Of a DNA stretch of 64,000 nucleotides, positions 18,222 to 28,444 are shown in pieces; within the stretch, counting starts at the first letter, position 1, and the number at the start of each line of letters is the position of its first letter. This DNA is from Aquiflexum lacus (GTDB lineage Bacteria > Bacteroidota > Bacteroidia > Cytophagales > Cyclobacteriaceae). A model generated the notes under the pieces. The model worked only from the letters and a program-made list of their open reading frames with translations. It was not told the origin of the DNA and made no database searches. Where the stretch lies: NCBI RefSeq assembly GCF_015476655.1, contig NZ_JABFHF010000026.1:19733-83732 (forward strand). Direction: 5' to 3'. The translations under genes and the position numbers were made by a program.

Positions 18222-20003
18222 AAGACCTTCTCCAATAACCATAGTCTTTAATTGCATTTGATGTAATTGGGAATAATATCCACCCAATTCAAGCAAGCTT
18301 TCGTGTGTTCCCATTTCTTTGATTTCACCATGGTGCATTACAATGATTTTATCTGCTTTTTGGATGGTAGAAAGCCTATGCGCAATCACAATGGAAGTTC
18401 TACCTTTCATCATTTTGGTAATCGCCTTTTGTATCATCTCTTCAGTTTCTGTGTCCACAGAGGAGGTTGCTTCATCAAGAATGATGATTTCGGGATTGTA
18501 GACCATGGCGCGTACAAATGAAATCAATTGGCGTTGTCCTACTGATAGTGTGGCACCTCTTTCCATGACATTATAATCCAGGCCACCGGGAAGTCTTTCA
18601 ATAAACTTTTTGGCACCGACCAGTTTGGCAGCTTTCATGACTTCTTCTCTGCTGATGTCAGGATTGCCTAATGTGATGTTGTAGAAGATGGTTTCTGAAA
18701 ATAGGAACACATCCTGCAATACCACCCCAATGTGTCGTCTCAATGATCCCAATTCAAAGTCTCTAATATCTGTATCATCAATTTTAATGATTCCTTGATT
18801 GATCTCGTAAAATCGGTTGATCAGGTTGATAATAGATGATTTTCCGGCACCTGTTGCACCTACCAAAGCGACGGTTTGCCCATGTTTGACCTCAAAATTG
18901 ATATTCTTCAACACCCAATCCTGATCAATATAGGCAAACCAAACATTTTCAAGTTTGATATTTCCTTTCAGTTTCTCAGGTTTTAGGTTGCCTTCATTGG
19001 GGATTTGCTCATCACTTTCAAGTAATTTAAAAATCCTCGAAGAGCTGACCACTCCCATTTGTAAGGTATTGTATCTGTCAGCAATCATTCGGATTGGCCT
19101 GAAAAACAACTGAAGGTACATGATGAAAGATATCAATACCCCGACTTTGATATCCAAGTCAAAAACTCCTGTGGCCCCATACCAAACGACCAATCCGATT
19201 CCTATGGCTTGAATGATTTCAGCTACGGGAAAATAGATGGAATAATAGAGCACAGATTTGATATGAGCTTTTTTATGTTCCTTATTGATGTCTTGGAATT
19301 TTTCATATTCCCGTTGTTCTCTGTTGAATATCTGTACGATATTCATTCCTGTGATATGTTCCTGTAGGAATGAATTCAAGTTGGATACCGCATTCCTCAC
19401 CTCATTGAAAGCAAATTTTATTTTCTCTTTGAAGACGTAAGTAGAAATGAGCAATAATGGCAGTGTGCACAAACTCACCAAAGTGAGTTTCCAGTCCACA
19501 TAAAACATCACAGCAAGGATTGTCACCAGCTGTAATAAATCGCCGATAATTGCGGCCAAGCCTTCACTGAATACTTCAGCTAGGGTTTCTATGTCTGAGA
19601 TGTTTCTTGTGACCAACCTTCCTATTGGAGTATTATCAAAAAATTTCAATCGCATCTTCAACAAATGTCTATAAAGTTTGATTCTGATATCCTTGATGAT
19701 CACTTGACCTATCCATCCCGAAAGGTAGGTATGAGCAAACTGTACAGCGGCTTGTAATACCATCAAGAAAATGAGTAAGTAAATAATTCTGATAAGCCCA
19801 CTTCTATCCCCAACGGTAACGTAATCATCTATAGCTACTTGGATAAAGTAGGGTCGGGTAGGCGCCAGAATAGCAAGGGCTATGGTCAAAAACACCAAAA
19901 AGAAAAATTGTTTTTGGTAGGGTTTGACAAACTTGTAAAGTTTTCTCAATACCTGTGTGTCTATGATGTCACCGCTTTTGATATTTTCTTTTTCCAGGCT
20001 CAA
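18219..20003 (-). CDS. MsbA-like ABC exporter (fused permease and ATPase)
   Basis: 594 residues. Six membrane segments lie in the first 320 residues. The ATPase domain has Walker A GATGAGKS at 382-389, the signature LSVGQ at 486-490 and Walker B with the catalytic glutamate in IIILDEATSSVD at 506-517. It works as a homodimer in the inner membrane. The substrate, a lipid, drug or peptide, is not readable. The truA start is 12 bases upstream on the same strand side, so the two are probably co-transcribed, truA first. The signature has V where most have G, which is a common variant. Confidence 0.88.
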   Translation of the reverse strand: MSLEKENIKSGDIIDTQVLRKLYKFVKPYQKQFFFLVFLTIALAILAPTRPYFIQVAIDDYVTVGDRSGLIRIIYLLIFLMVLQAAVQFAHTYLSGWIGQVIIKDIRIKLYRHLLKMRLKFFDNTPIGRLVTRNISDIETLAEVFSEGLAAIIGDLLQLVTILAVMFYVDWKLTLVSLCTLPLLLISTYVFKEKIKFAFNEVRNAVSNLNSFLQEHITGMNIVQIFNREQREYEKFQDINKEHKKAHIKSVLYYSIYFPVAEIIQAIGIGLVVWYGATGVFDLDIKVGVLISFIMYLQLFFRPIRMIADRYNTLQMGVVSSSRIFKLLESDEQIPNEGNLKPEKLKGNIKLENVWFAYIDQDWVLKNINFEVKHGQTVALVGATGAGKSSIINLINRFYEINQGIIKIDDTDIRDFELGSLRRHIGVVLQDVFLFSETIFYNITLGNPDISREEVMKAAKLVGAKKFIERLPGGLDYNVMERGATLSVGQRQLISFVRAMVYNPEIIILDEATSSVDTETEEMIQKAITKMMKGRTSIVIAHRLSTIQKADKIIVMHHGEIKEMGTHESLLELGGYYSQLHQMQLKTMVIGEGL

Positions 20004-20015
20004 AAGTTTGTTTAT

Positions 20016-20768
20016 TTAGATAAATAAATTTTCAGGATAAATGATTTTGCAAAGGTATAATCCATGGGCTGGCGCTGAAGACTTGGCTTGAGTCCTGTCT
20101 TTGCTTTCCAAAATAGCAATAAACTGCTCAATATTTAGGTTGCTTGTGCCCACATCTATTAAAGTGCCGACAATGGCGCGTACCATTCCCCGCAAAAACC
20201 TGTTGGCAGTTATATGGAATAACAATTGCTGGTCAATTTGTTCCCAATAAGCCTCTTTTATTTTACAATTGAAATGGGTGACATCTGTTCGAACTTTGCT
20301 GAAACACTGAAAATCATCATATCTCATGAGTATTGAAGCAGCATCGTTCATCTTTTCTATGTCGGGACTTTTATAATACAGCCAAGAATATTCCTGTTCA
20401 AAGGGATTTTTTCTAAGGTTTACCTTATAAATATAACTTCTCCAAAGCGCATCAAATCTTGTATGAGCGTCTTCTTTAACCCTTTTTAGAGAGTATACTG
20501 AAATATCTTTTGGGATAATGGCATTGAGTTTTTTGATAAAATCCCTTTCAATCAATTCCTTTGAAGCATCAAAATGTGCGAATTGCTGACTCGCATGAAC
20601 CCCCGTGTCCGTTCTTCCACTGCCCATAATGGAAGTAGGTTCCCCCAATAGGGTGGAGATTCCATTTTCCAATTCTGACTGTACAGAATGCGCGTTTTTC
20701 TGAATTTGCCATCCATGGTAACGCGTGCCTTTGTAGGCTAGTTCTAGAAAGTATCTGAATTTTTCCAT
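20016..20768 (-). CDS. truA: tRNA pseudouridine(38-40) synthase
   Basis: 250 residues from the ATG at 20768. An 18-codon upstream extension to 20822 is possible but lacks family similarity, while MEKFRYFLELAYKGTRYHGWQ begins just as TruA does. The catalytic aspartate is D54 in GRTDTGVHA. The family motif RFLRGMVRAIVGTLIDVG is present near residue 195. It modifies U38-U40 in the anticodon stem. It precedes the ABC exporter gene by 12 bases. Confidence 0.92.
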   Translation of the reverse strand: MEKFRYFLELAYKGTRYHGWQIQKNAHSVQSELENGISTLLGEPTSIMGSGRTDTGVHASQQFAHFDASKELIERDFIKKLNAIIPKDISVYSLKRVKEDAHTRFDALWRSYIYKVNLRKNPFEQEYSWLYYKSPDIEKMNDAASILMRYDDFQCFSKVRTDVTHFNCKIKEAYWEQIDQQLLFHITANRFLRGMVRAIVGTLIDVGTSNLNIEQFIAILESKDRTQAKSSAPAHGLYLCKIIYPENLFI

Positions 20769-20874
20769 TTTGGTGTTACAAAGATACCATTCCTTATCAA
20801 ATTCAAATGACCATTTATCCATTCCTTGCGAATCAAAAAATAACCCTGTTACTTTGTCAAAATTTAATTGAAAA

Positions 20875-21354
20875 ATGATACAAAGAATTCAGACTGTTTT
20901 TATGTTTCTAGTTGCTGTGGCCATGGTTTTGGTATTGATATTTCCAATTTGGCATCAGGTCAACCCTAGTCAGACTCAAATGGCTACGCTCACAGCTTGG
21001 GCTTTGACGACAATCGATGTTGAATCAGGTGAAGTAGTAGCGTCCAGTTCTATGATTGCGATAGCCATACTGGCATTTATTTCAATAGGATTGGCCCTAT
21101 TCAGTTTATTTCAATACAAAAACAGAACAAGGCAGATGTTTTTGAACATGATGAATTCATTAGCCATGGTCATTAATGTGGGTTTAATCATCTGGTTTTC
21201 CCATAATGCCAATGAGACGATCAATCCTGAGGTAAATGGCGCATTTGTGATCGGTTTTTGGGCAATTTTTGCTGGGATGATCATGAATTTATTGGCAAAT
21301 AGATTTATCAGAAAAGACGAGATGCTGGTAAGGTCTGTTGACAGAATTCGTTAA
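20875..21354 (+). CDS. DUF4293 integral membrane protein
   Basis: 159 residues with four predicted membrane segments and the DUF4293-type opening MIQRIQTVFMFLVAVAMVL. The function is unknown. The gene diverges from truA, and its 3' end overlaps the extreme 5' extension of the next gene, but that gene's better start lies after this stop. It is likely co-transcribed with the following PLP enzyme. Confidence 0.8.
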   Translation: MIQRIQTVFMFLVAVAMVLVLIFPIWHQVNPSQTQMATLTAWALTTIDVESGEVVASSSMIAIAILAFISIGLALFSLFQYKNRTRQMFLNMMNSLAMVINVGLIIWFSHNANETINPEVNGAFVIGFWAIFAGMIMNLLANRFIRKDEMLVRSVDRIR

Positions 21355-21361
21355 ATACAAC

Positions 21362-22471
21362 ATGACCATGAAATTAGAGACTATTGCCATCCATGCAGGT
21401 ACCATCATTGAAGACAAAAATAGACCTGCAGTTCAACCTATCACGCTTTCAACAACTTTCGAACATATAGAAGGCTCTCCTATATATTCCAGAGCAAATA
21501 ATCCCAATCGTTCTGCATTGGAGCAGGTTTTGGCAAAATTGGAGCGTGGAGCGGCTGCAGCGGCTTTCTCCTCGGGGAATGCTGCTGGAATGGCAGTTTT
21601 TCAGTCTTTAGAGCCTGGGAGTCATATAGTGGCTCCCGATGACATGTACCATGGTTTGAGGAGTTTGCTCATTAATGTTTTCAAGGGAATCCTTGAAGTG
21701 ACATTTGTGGACATGACAAATGTCCAAAATGTTGCGGATGCCATTAATTCAAAAACAAATCTGATTTGGGTAGAGACTCCTTCCAACCCACTATTGCAGG
21801 TTTCAGATATCAGAAGAATTTGTGAGATTGCCAATGATAAAAAAATCAAAGTGGCATGTGACAATACCTTTGCCACCCCCGTTTTTCAAAACCCATTGTT
21901 GTTGGGTGCTGATATTGTGATGCATAGTACTACGAAATATCTTGGGGGTCACAGTGACATCCTTGGTGGAGCCCTGATTACAAAATCCAAAGAAGGGTTA
22001 TGGGAAAAGATAAAAATGGTACAGCAAGTGGGAGGAGCAGTTCCTTCACCTTTTGATTGTTATATGCTGACAAGGAGTATAAAAACATTGCCTTATCGTA
22101 TGAAAGGGCATGCTGAACATGCAGGGATATTGGCTACCTTTTTGCAGCAACATCCCAAAGTAAATAAAGTATATTACCCTGGGCTGCTATCACATCCTAA
22201 CCATCTGACAGCAGCTGCACAGATGTCCGGTTTTGGCGGCATGCTGTCTTTTGAAGTATCGGAAACTGCTCAAGACGCTGATAGGGTAATTTCACATTTG
22301 AAATACTTTACGAATGCAACAAGCCTAGGTGGGGTAGAAAGTCTGATTGAAAGAAGGGCTGCAGTGGAAGGCCCAGATACAAAAACTCCTCAAAACTTAC
22401 TTAGGGTTTCAGTAGGATTGGAGCATTTAGATGACTTATTGGAGGATTTGAATCAGGCATTAGATAAATAA
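21362..22471 (+). CDS. Cystathionine gamma-synthase-type trans-sulfuration enzyme
   Basis: 369 residues from the ATG at 21362; a TTG at 21338 and an ATG at 21368 are alternatives, and the two ATGs fit the family start (MKLETIAIHAG). The PLP lysine is in HSTTKYLGGHSDILGG at about residue 192, with the substrate-arginine region SLGGVESLIERRA near the C-terminus. The family includes cystathionine gamma-synthase, gamma-lyase and methionine gamma-lyase, and the exact reaction cannot be fixed from sequence alone. It acts in the cytoplasm in methionine or cysteine metabolism. A terminator hairpin follows. Confidence 0.85.
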   Translation: MTMKLETIAIHAGTIIEDKNRPAVQPITLSTTFEHIEGSPIYSRANNPNRSALEQVLAKLERGAAAAAFSSGNAAGMAVFQSLEPGSHIVAPDDMYHGLRSLLINVFKGILEVTFVDMTNVQNVADAINSKTNLIWVETPSNPLLQVSDIRRICEIANDKKIKVACDNTFATPVFQNPLLLGADIVMHSTTKYLGGHSDILGGALITKSKEGLWEKIKMVQQVGGAVPSPFDCYMLTRSIKTLPYRMKGHAEHAGILATFLQQHPKVNKVYYPGLLSHPNHLTAAAQMSGFGGMLSFEVSETAQDADRVISHLKYFTNATSLGGVESLIERRAAVEGPDTKTPQNLLRVSVGLEHLDDLLEDLNQALDK

Positions 22472-22500
22472 AGGCTGTCCAAAAACAGCCTTTAAATTTT
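22470..22500 (+). terminator. Intrinsic terminator after the trans-sulfuration gene
   Basis: A 9-bp stem AAAGGCTGT/ACAGCCTTT (22470-22478 with 22485-22493) with a CCAAAA loop, followed by an A/T-rich tail with four T. It starts inside the stop codon of the gene. Confidence 0.8.
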
Positions 22501-22642
22501 ATTAAGGGTAAGCTTAAAAAGGGTGACTAAAAAACAACTCATTCGTATGCGTTTGAAAATAGGTAAAGATTTTTAATAATGAAAATTTTCCCAAAAGTAT
22601 TTGATTAATGGCATAATTTTTAATTCAATCCCATAAACATTT

Positions 22643-24181
22643 TTAACCAGCCCAACCTTCTCTATCAAGACTTCTGTACTGTATTGCCTCAGCAAGATGC
22701 TCCACTTTTATATTTTCACTTTGGCTTAAATCAGCTATTGTTCTAGAAACTTTGAGGATACGGTCATAAGCTCTTGCAGACAGTCCCAATCTTTCCATTG
22801 CTGTTTTTAATAGTGCTTTCCCTGCTTCATTGATATGACAGATTTCCTTCACCATATGCGAAGGCATCATGGCATTACAAAAGATATCAGGTTGGCTTTT
22901 GAATCTTTCTATCTGAACTTCTCTGCCAATGATTACCCGCTCTCGGATGGATTTACTGGATTCTGATTTTCTGGTGGAAGTCATTTCTTCAAACTTGACA
23001 GGTGTCACTTCCACATGTAGGTCAATCCTATCCAATAATGGTCCACTGATTTTGTTCAGATAGCGCTGAACAATACCTGGGCCGCAGACACATTCTTTTT
23101 CGGGGTGGTTATAATATCCGCAGGGGCAAGGATTCATACTTGCAATCAACATAAAATTAGCAGGGTAATCCACAGAGATTTTTGCCCTTGAAATGGTCAC
23201 TTTCCTTTCTTCTAAAGGTTGTCGCATGACTTCCAAAACAGTCCGTTTGAATTCCGGTAATTCATCTAGGAAGAGTACGCCATTGTGAGAAAGTGAGATT
23301 TCTCCTGGCTGGGGATTTCCTCCTCCACCGACCAAAGCCACATCACTGATGGTATGATGTGGTGACCTAAACGGTCTTTGGGCTATCAAAGAAGCATTTT
23401 TACCCAACTTACCGGCCACTGAGTGGATTTTTGTAGTTTCCAACGCTTCTTGTAAAGATAAGGGGGGAAGTATTGAAGGCAGTCGTTTGGCCAACATGGT
23501 TTTTCCTGCACCGGGAGGACCTATCATGATGACATTATGACCCCCTGCCGCAGCTATTTCCATGGCCCTTTTGATGTTTTCCTGACCTTGGACGTCCGCA
23601 AAATCAAATTCAAACTGCTCCAATGAATTATAAAAAATGTCCCGCGTGTCAGTAATCAACGGTGGGATATCCAATTCACCCTCCAAAAAACGAATAGCAT
23701 CCTCTAAGGTTTTGACTCCTATGATATCTATATTGTTTACAATAGAGGCTTCTGAAGCATTTTCTTCAGGAAGGATAAATCCCTTAAAACCGTTTTTTCT
23801 TGCTTCAATTGCAATCGGTAAAGCACCTTTAACAGGTCTCAAATTCCCATCAAGTGATAGTTCACCCATGATAATATAGTTTTCCAGTTCAGGGAAAAGT
23901 ACCTGTTCAGAGGCTTTTAATATTCCCAAGGCAATGGGTAAGTCATAAGATGAACCCTCTTTCCTGATGTCAGCAGGAGCGAGGTTGACTACGACTTTTT
24001 GCCTGGGCATCCGATAACCGTAATACTTAAGTGCTGATTCTACCCTCTGTTGACTTTCTTTAACGGCACTGTCTGGAAGTCCCACCATGTAAAAACTAGT
24101 GCCTTGACCGACATTTACCTCTATTGTAATAAGCTTGGCATCTACACCGGAAACCGCACTGCCAAAAGTTTTTGCTACCAT
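22643..24181 (-). CDS. comM: YifB/ComM-family magnesium-chelatase-like AAA ATPase
   Basis: 512 residues. An N-terminal Lon-protease-like S5 domain (about 1-175) is followed by an AAA module with Walker A GPPGAGKT at 221-228, a sensor region with FLDELPEF, and a zinc-type cysteine cluster in [21 protein letters not shown]-terminal Mg-chelatase domain completes it. ComM-type proteins are helicases that extend heteroduplex branches in natural transformation. No other competence gene is nearby, so the physiological role here is inferred from the family. Confidence 0.88.
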   Translation of the reverse strand: MVAKTFGSAVSGVDAKLITIEVNVGQGTSFYMVGLPDSAVKESQQRVESALKYYGYRMPRQKVVVNLAPADIRKEGSSYDLPIALGILKASEQVLFPELENYIIMGELSLDGNLRPVKGALPIAIEARKNGFKGFILPEENASEASIVNNIDIIGVKTLEDAIRFLEGELDIPPLITDTRDIFYNSLEQFEFDFADVQGQENIKRAMEIAAAGGHNVIMIGPPGAGKTMLAKRLPSILPPLSLQEALETTKIHSVAGKLGKNASLIAQRPFRSPHHTISDVALVGGGGNPQPGEISLSHNGVLFLDELPEFKRTVLEVMRQPLEERKVTISRAKISVDYPANFMLIASMNPCPCGYYNHPEKECVCGPGIVQRYLNKISGPLLDRIDLHVEVTPVKFEEMTSTRKSESSKSIRERVIIGREVQIERFKSQPDIFCNAMMPSHMVKEICHINEAGKALLKTAMERLGLSARAYDRILKVSRTIADLSQSENIKVEHLAEAIQYRSLDREGWAG

Positions 24182-24200
24182 ATTTTAAAATTTAAGGTAT

Positions 24201-24228
24201 AAAAAAAAGGAAACCTAAGCGGTTTCCT
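24201..24228 (-). terminator. Terminator downstream of the small membrane protein gene
   Basis: The stem AGGAAACC/GGTTTCCT (24208-24215 with 24221-24228) with a 5-base loop is followed, on the minus strand, by a run of T (24201-24207). It separates the small membrane-protein gene from yifB. Confidence 0.8.
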
Positions 24229-24260
24229 AAGATAGTAATTTTAGCCAAAAAATTATTGGC

Positions 24261-24626
24261 TTATTTAAAATTTTGTCGGGGTTTAATACCTGAAGGGTCT
24301 TTGTCATCTTCCACTTGATCAATTTTCCTTTCGATATTCTTAAGTTTGACTCCCTGTTCCAAGTCGTATAATTTGGCCTTCAGTTCCTTTTTCTCATTTT
24401 CTTTGAAAGAGATTTCTCCTTCCAACCCGTTTCTAACCATCTTGCCGGTTCCCCAAGCAATCAGGAAAAGAACGGTACCTACCAATAAGAATGAAACCAC
24501 AGTCCCTGTGTTGAGTTCATCGATTCCGAAAAGCCCCTTGAGGTTATTGAATGACAGGAAAAAAACCAAACTAGCTGCAAAAAAGAGCGCTACGGTAAGG
24601 TGCATGATTTTATTGAGTTGTCTCAT
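24261..24626 (-). CDS. Small membrane protein with C-terminal coiled coil
   Basis: 121 residues. Two membrane segments (about 9-27 and 42-62) are followed by a charged, helical, probably coiled-coil tail (about 70-110) rich in Lys and Glu. The family was not recognised. It lies 33 bases downstream of an MsbA-like exporter on the same strand and may be co-transcribed with it. A terminator follows it. The exact role cannot be inferred. Confidence 0.65.
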   Translation of the reverse strand: MRQLNKIMHLTVALFFAASLVFFLSFNNLKGLFGIDELNTGTVVSFLLVGTVLFLIAWGTGKMVRNGLEGEISFKENEKKELKAKLYDLEQGVKLKNIERKIDQVEDDKDPSGIKPRQNFK

Positions 24627-24659
24627 AGGATTATGTCTTAATATTTTTTCTCTAATATA

Positions 24660-26492
24660 CTAAACAGACTGCATTGTGGAAAGTTTCCTGTAAAGTCCTT
24701 CTTCCTCCATCAGTTGCTGATGTGTTCCTCTTTGCACAATTTGCCCTTTTTTGATAACGAGAATTTCATCTGCATGTTGGATAGTGCTGAGTCTATGGGC
24801 GATTACCAGGGTTGTTCTATTGTTCATCAGATTGGTCAGTGCTTCTTGCACCAATTTTTCGGATTGAGAGTCCAAAGCCGAAGTTGCCTCGTCCAGAATC
24901 AGGATGGGTGGATTTTTCAAAACCGCCCTTGCAATGCTCAACCTTTGCCGCTGTCCTCCCGAAAGTTTGGAACCTCTTTCCCCGATAGACGTATGGTAAC
25001 CATTTTCCAATTGTATTATGAATTCATGTGCATTGGCAATTGTGGCTGCTTCTATTACTTTTTGTTCAGAAATGCCCTCAAGTCCAAAGGCAATATTGTT
25101 GAATACGGTGTCATTGAACAGAATGGATTCTTGGGTGACAATCCCCATCTGTTTTCTGAGACTTCCAATTTCTATGGTTTTTAATTCTCTTCCGTCAATA
25201 GTGATCGATCCCCCAGAAGGGTCATAAAAACGCGGAACCAAATCGGCAAGTGTGGATTTGCCACCTCCTGAGGGCCCCACCAAAGCAATGGTTTTGCCTT
25301 TCTCTAGTTTGAAACTGATGTCTTTGAGAATCTGATCTTTCTCATAACTGAATGATACTTGATCGAAAACTATTGACCCATGGAATGCATCGATTAGTAT
25401 AGGCTTTTCAATGTTGTTAATATTACTAGGGGTATCCACTACTTCAAAAATCCTATCTGCAGAGGCAAGACCTCTTTGGATACTGCTAGCTGCCCTTGAG
25501 ATTTCCTTGGCAGGATTCAATACCTGAGTGAAGATGATGATATAAGTGATAAAGTCCGAAGCACCCAAATCAGAATTATTGCTCAATACCAAACTGCCCC
25601 CATAGACCAAAATACCTGCAACCACCGATACACCCAAAAACTGGGAAATGGGGGAGGCCAGTTCATTTTTTCTGGCCATTGAAATATTCACATCAGAATA
25701 AAAGTCTGTTTCTGAATCAAATTTATTCCTGATATATTTTTGAGCCCCAAAAGCTTTAATAACACGCATACCACCAATGGTCTCGTCAAGAATATTGACT
25801 ATCCTGCCCAATGATTCCTGACTTTCTATAGCATTTTTCTTTAACCTTCTAGTAATTCCCCCGATGATTGCACCCGATACAGGGATCAATATGATGGTGA
25901 AAAGGGTCAATTTGACAGACATAAAAAAAAGAACAGCAAAATAAAGTATGATGGTCGCCGGTTCTTTGAAAACCACACGAAGGGATTGGACAATACTGTT
26001 TTCCACTTCCTGAATGTCATTGGTCATTTTGGACATCAGGTCGCCTTTTCTTTCATTAGAGAAATAGCCAATGTGCATTTGGGTGACCTGCTCAAAAATA
26101 TTCATTCTCATTTTTTTGATAACTTCTGCCCTTACTTTGGCCAAAACAACCCCTGACAGGTAGGTGAAAAGATTGGCCAGGAAAACCGATATTACGATAA
26201 TAATGCAGACATAAAGTAGGGTGCCAAACTTGCCATAGGTTTCTGAAATATGTAAAAAGTAATAGTTGAATAAGTGGAGGAAATAATCAATGGAAAATGA
26301 AAATTCCGGCTTTTCCAGGAATTTGGTCAAATCAGCAGGTTCGACCTGTTCAAAGATGACATCAAAAAGCGGCTTTAAAAGGGTAAAATTCAGCAATCCG
26401 AAAATGATTGCCAAAAGCGTATAAATCACATAAATTGGAAAATATCGACGGTAAGGCCTTGCGTATGATAAGATCCGGAGATAAGTGTTCAT
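24660..26492 (-). CDS. MsbA-like ABC exporter (fused permease and ATPase)
   Basis: 610 residues, close to the usual MsbA size. Six membrane segments lie in about 15-330. The ATPase has Walker A GPSGGGKS at 406-413, the signature LSGGQ at 509-513 and Walker B ILDEATSALD with the catalytic E534. Motifs are better kept here than in the 18-20 kb exporter, and this one is the stronger candidate for the lipid A flippase. A long periplasmic loop is present between the first two membrane segments (about 50-90). Confidence 0.9.
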   Translation of the reverse strand: MNTYLRILSYARPYRRYFPIYVIYTLLAIIFGLLNFTLLKPLFDVIFEQVEPADLTKFLEKPEFSFSIDYFLHLFNYYFLHISETYGKFGTLLYVCIIIVISVFLANLFTYLSGVVLAKVRAEVIKKMRMNIFEQVTQMHIGYFSNERKGDLMSKMTNDIQEVENSIVQSLRVVFKEPATIILYFAVLFFMSVKLTLFTIILIPVSGAIIGGITRRLKKNAIESQESLGRIVNILDETIGGMRVIKAFGAQKYIRNKFDSETDFYSDVNISMARKNELASPISQFLGVSVVAGILVYGGSLVLSNNSDLGASDFITYIIIFTQVLNPAKEISRAASSIQRGLASADRIFEVVDTPSNINNIEKPILIDAFHGSIVFDQVSFSYEKDQILKDISFKLEKGKTIALVGPSGGGKSTLADLVPRFYDPSGGSITIDGRELKTIEIGSLRKQMGIVTQESILFNDTVFNNIAFGLEGISEQKVIEAATIANAHEFIIQLENGYHTSIGERGSKLSGGQRQRLSIARAVLKNPPILILDEATSALDSQSEKLVQEALTNLMNNRTTLVIAHRLSTIQHADEILVIKKGQIVQRGTHQQLMEEEGLYRKLSTMQSV

Positions 26493-26566
26493 GCTCTACT
26501 TTCTGATTTTCGCGCAAGTTAAGGAATATAACGCAATTCAAGTTCCATATCCAAAAGAAGGCTCCT

Positions 26567-26594
26567 CTTGGTACTTGGTACTTTATACTTTGTA
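26567..26594. repeat. Four-unit seven-base repeat
   Basis: Four adjacent 7-base units, CTTGGTA, CTTGGTA, CTTTATA and CTTTGTA, in the gap between the ABC exporter and the barrel gene. It is the clearest seven-base array in the window. Confidence 0.6.
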
Positions 26595-26600
26595 CAATCT

Positions 26601-28307
26601 CTAAAAATTAAAATCATTCCTTACCATATTCATCCTCAAAGAAAATTGGGTAAAAGTAGTGGATTCCGGAGCTGATAAATCCTGTGCGGTTCTCCTTCTG
26701 TAACTTTGGCTGAAATCCAAGAACACGTTCTGCTTGATCATATAGCTAAGATTTAGATTGGCCATGACCACCCTGTTTTCTATTCCCTGACCAATGACAT
26801 TGCCGAAGAGTCCGATTCCAGTGTTAGGATTGGTTCTGTTTTTAAGAAGATCTTTGCCATAATTCACATCAGGGGAAGGATCATCCCCATAAAACTGATA
26901 CAGCCCTGTAAATGTCCCAAACAGTCTTGGCAGAAATTCAGGCTGGTATCTGAGTATTCCTATCACTTCCCTGAAGTTGGCACCCAATGGATGTGTCAGT
27001 GGGGTTCGGTAATTGGTGTAAGATTGGAAATCGAATTTTTCCTGAAAGGTATAAGGTCTTACCTGATTGTATTCCAATTGAAGGTCCAAGTTCCTCGCTC
27101 CAAAAACTTCTATGTATTTGTATCCAGCCTGAATAGCATGTTTATTTCTACTGGAGTTTTTCCCATCGATTCCAAAGAATTCTCCAAAGACAAATTCATC
27201 CAAAGCAAACTGTCCGTAAAGTTGCATGCCGGGCCTAAAATTCCATTTGAAATCAGTGCCCATCATCACTTTATCAGGAGTGCCCAATTGATGTTCTACC
27301 CATCTATAGAAAATAATGGGGTTCAAATAATTCCAATCAAATTGGTTTTTCATAACCGATTGGAATAAACCCAAATTAAAGTTTTTGCCAATGTTGGTAC
27401 CCAATCGATAGAGGGAAAACCATTTTTGGGGGTAGCGGCCATCCGTAGGTCTTCCCTGACCATCAAGGATAATATCTGCCGTCTGCTGCGCCCAAAGGTT
27501 GGTCAGTTGGAATCGCCAGATTTTGGTATTGATCTTGACAAAGGCATAGGGGTTTGAGAAATCAGATAATATCATGGAACGGTAGCCTTCTCCAATGAAA
27601 TTCCTGTCATGCCCCAATTGTGCTTTAATATGTTTGGTAAAATTAAAACTGATATGTCCCATGGCTGAGAAATAACCATAGCCCTCACCTTCATATCTTT
27701 TCCAAAAACCTTCCCCCGGAACTGCCCCATTATGTTCGGTATATTCTTTTACCCAAGAGGGGAAAATAGTTTGTGTTGTGGTGAAATAGGTGTAAAAGGC
27801 CACTTTTCTATCAATGCTTCCCCTCAATTCCACGCCTCTTGAGTTTCTGAACCTCATATTTTCCTGCCCAGGTTCAAATCCTGCAGATAGGTAAAGGACT
27901 GGATTGAGATGAACATCAAAAACTTCATCCCGATAGTGCAAAAAGTCTGAGGGTTTTCTGTAAAGCTTTTTAAATATGGGGTTTTTGGAATTCTCTGTTT
28001 CCCCGCTGATAAATTCCCAATTGTCATTTCTCAGATAATCAAAATTAAACTGGTCAGCTTGGGAATAATGTACCAAAGCCTCTTTTGAAGGAATATATGC
28101 CAATGAATCTAAGAATCTAGCTAAATGATCCCTTCTAAATGGTTTGAAACCTGTCTGAAAGCTCTCATTATTGACACCATTTTTGATCTCATATCTTTCT
28201 AATATGTGGTAATAATCCCGGTTGTATGGGACATAGGCCCCCTGACCAAAAGTTTGGTTTCCAAAGAGTATCCAAAAGGCGGAAATGAAAAGGAGTAGTT
28301 TTTTCAT
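26601..28307 (-). CDS. Outer-membrane beta-barrel protein, RemB/Wzi-like
   Basis: 568 residues with a signal peptide (about 1-21, ending TFGQ). The protein shows repeated amphipathic strands ending in an aromatic C-terminal residue, and the central GHDRNFIGEGYRSMILSDFS segment recalls the RemB and capsule-assembly Wzi group in Bacteroidota. RemB is known as a mobile surface protein in gliding flavobacteria; Wzi anchors capsule. Neither a gliding operon nor a capsule locus is visible here. The fold call is firmer than the function. Confidence 0.65.
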   Translation of the reverse strand: MKKLLLFISAFWILFGNQTFGQGAYVPYNRDYYHILERYEIKNGVNNESFQTGFKPFRRDHLARFLDSLAYIPSKEALVHYSQADQFNFDYLRNDNWEFISGETENSKNPIFKKLYRKPSDFLHYRDEVFDVHLNPVLYLSAGFEPGQENMRFRNSRGVELRGSIDRKVAFYTYFTTTQTIFPSWVKEYTEHNGAVPGEGFWKRYEGEGYGYFSAMGHISFNFTKHIKAQLGHDRNFIGEGYRSMILSDFSNPYAFVKINTKIWRFQLTNLWAQQTADIILDGQGRPTDGRYPQKWFSLYRLGTNIGKNFNLGLFQSVMKNQFDWNYLNPIIFYRWVEHQLGTPDKVMMGTDFKWNFRPGMQLYGQFALDEFVFGEFFGIDGKNSSRNKHAIQAGYKYIEVFGARNLDLQLEYNQVRPYTFQEKFDFQSYTNYRTPLTHPLGANFREVIGILRYQPEFLPRLFGTFTGLYQFYGDDPSPDVNYGKDLLKNRTNPNTGIGLFGNVIGQGIENRVVMANLNLSYMIKQNVFLDFSQSYRRRTAQDLSAPESTTFTQFSLRMNMVRNDFNF

Positions 28308-28444
28308 TAGGTGTTAAGCTCTAAAGCTGTAAAGCTAAAAAAAGTAAGGGAAAATGAAAGGATCTTACTTTTGGGCTTTTAGGATATAAAACCAAACAAA
28401 ATCTCTCAGGGTCGTTTATTATTATAGGACCAAAAAATATAAAC

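Noticed and set aside
28316..28336. AAGCT motif repeated three times at 8-base steps
   Set aside because: Too short and too simple in AT-rich DNA to separate from chance.
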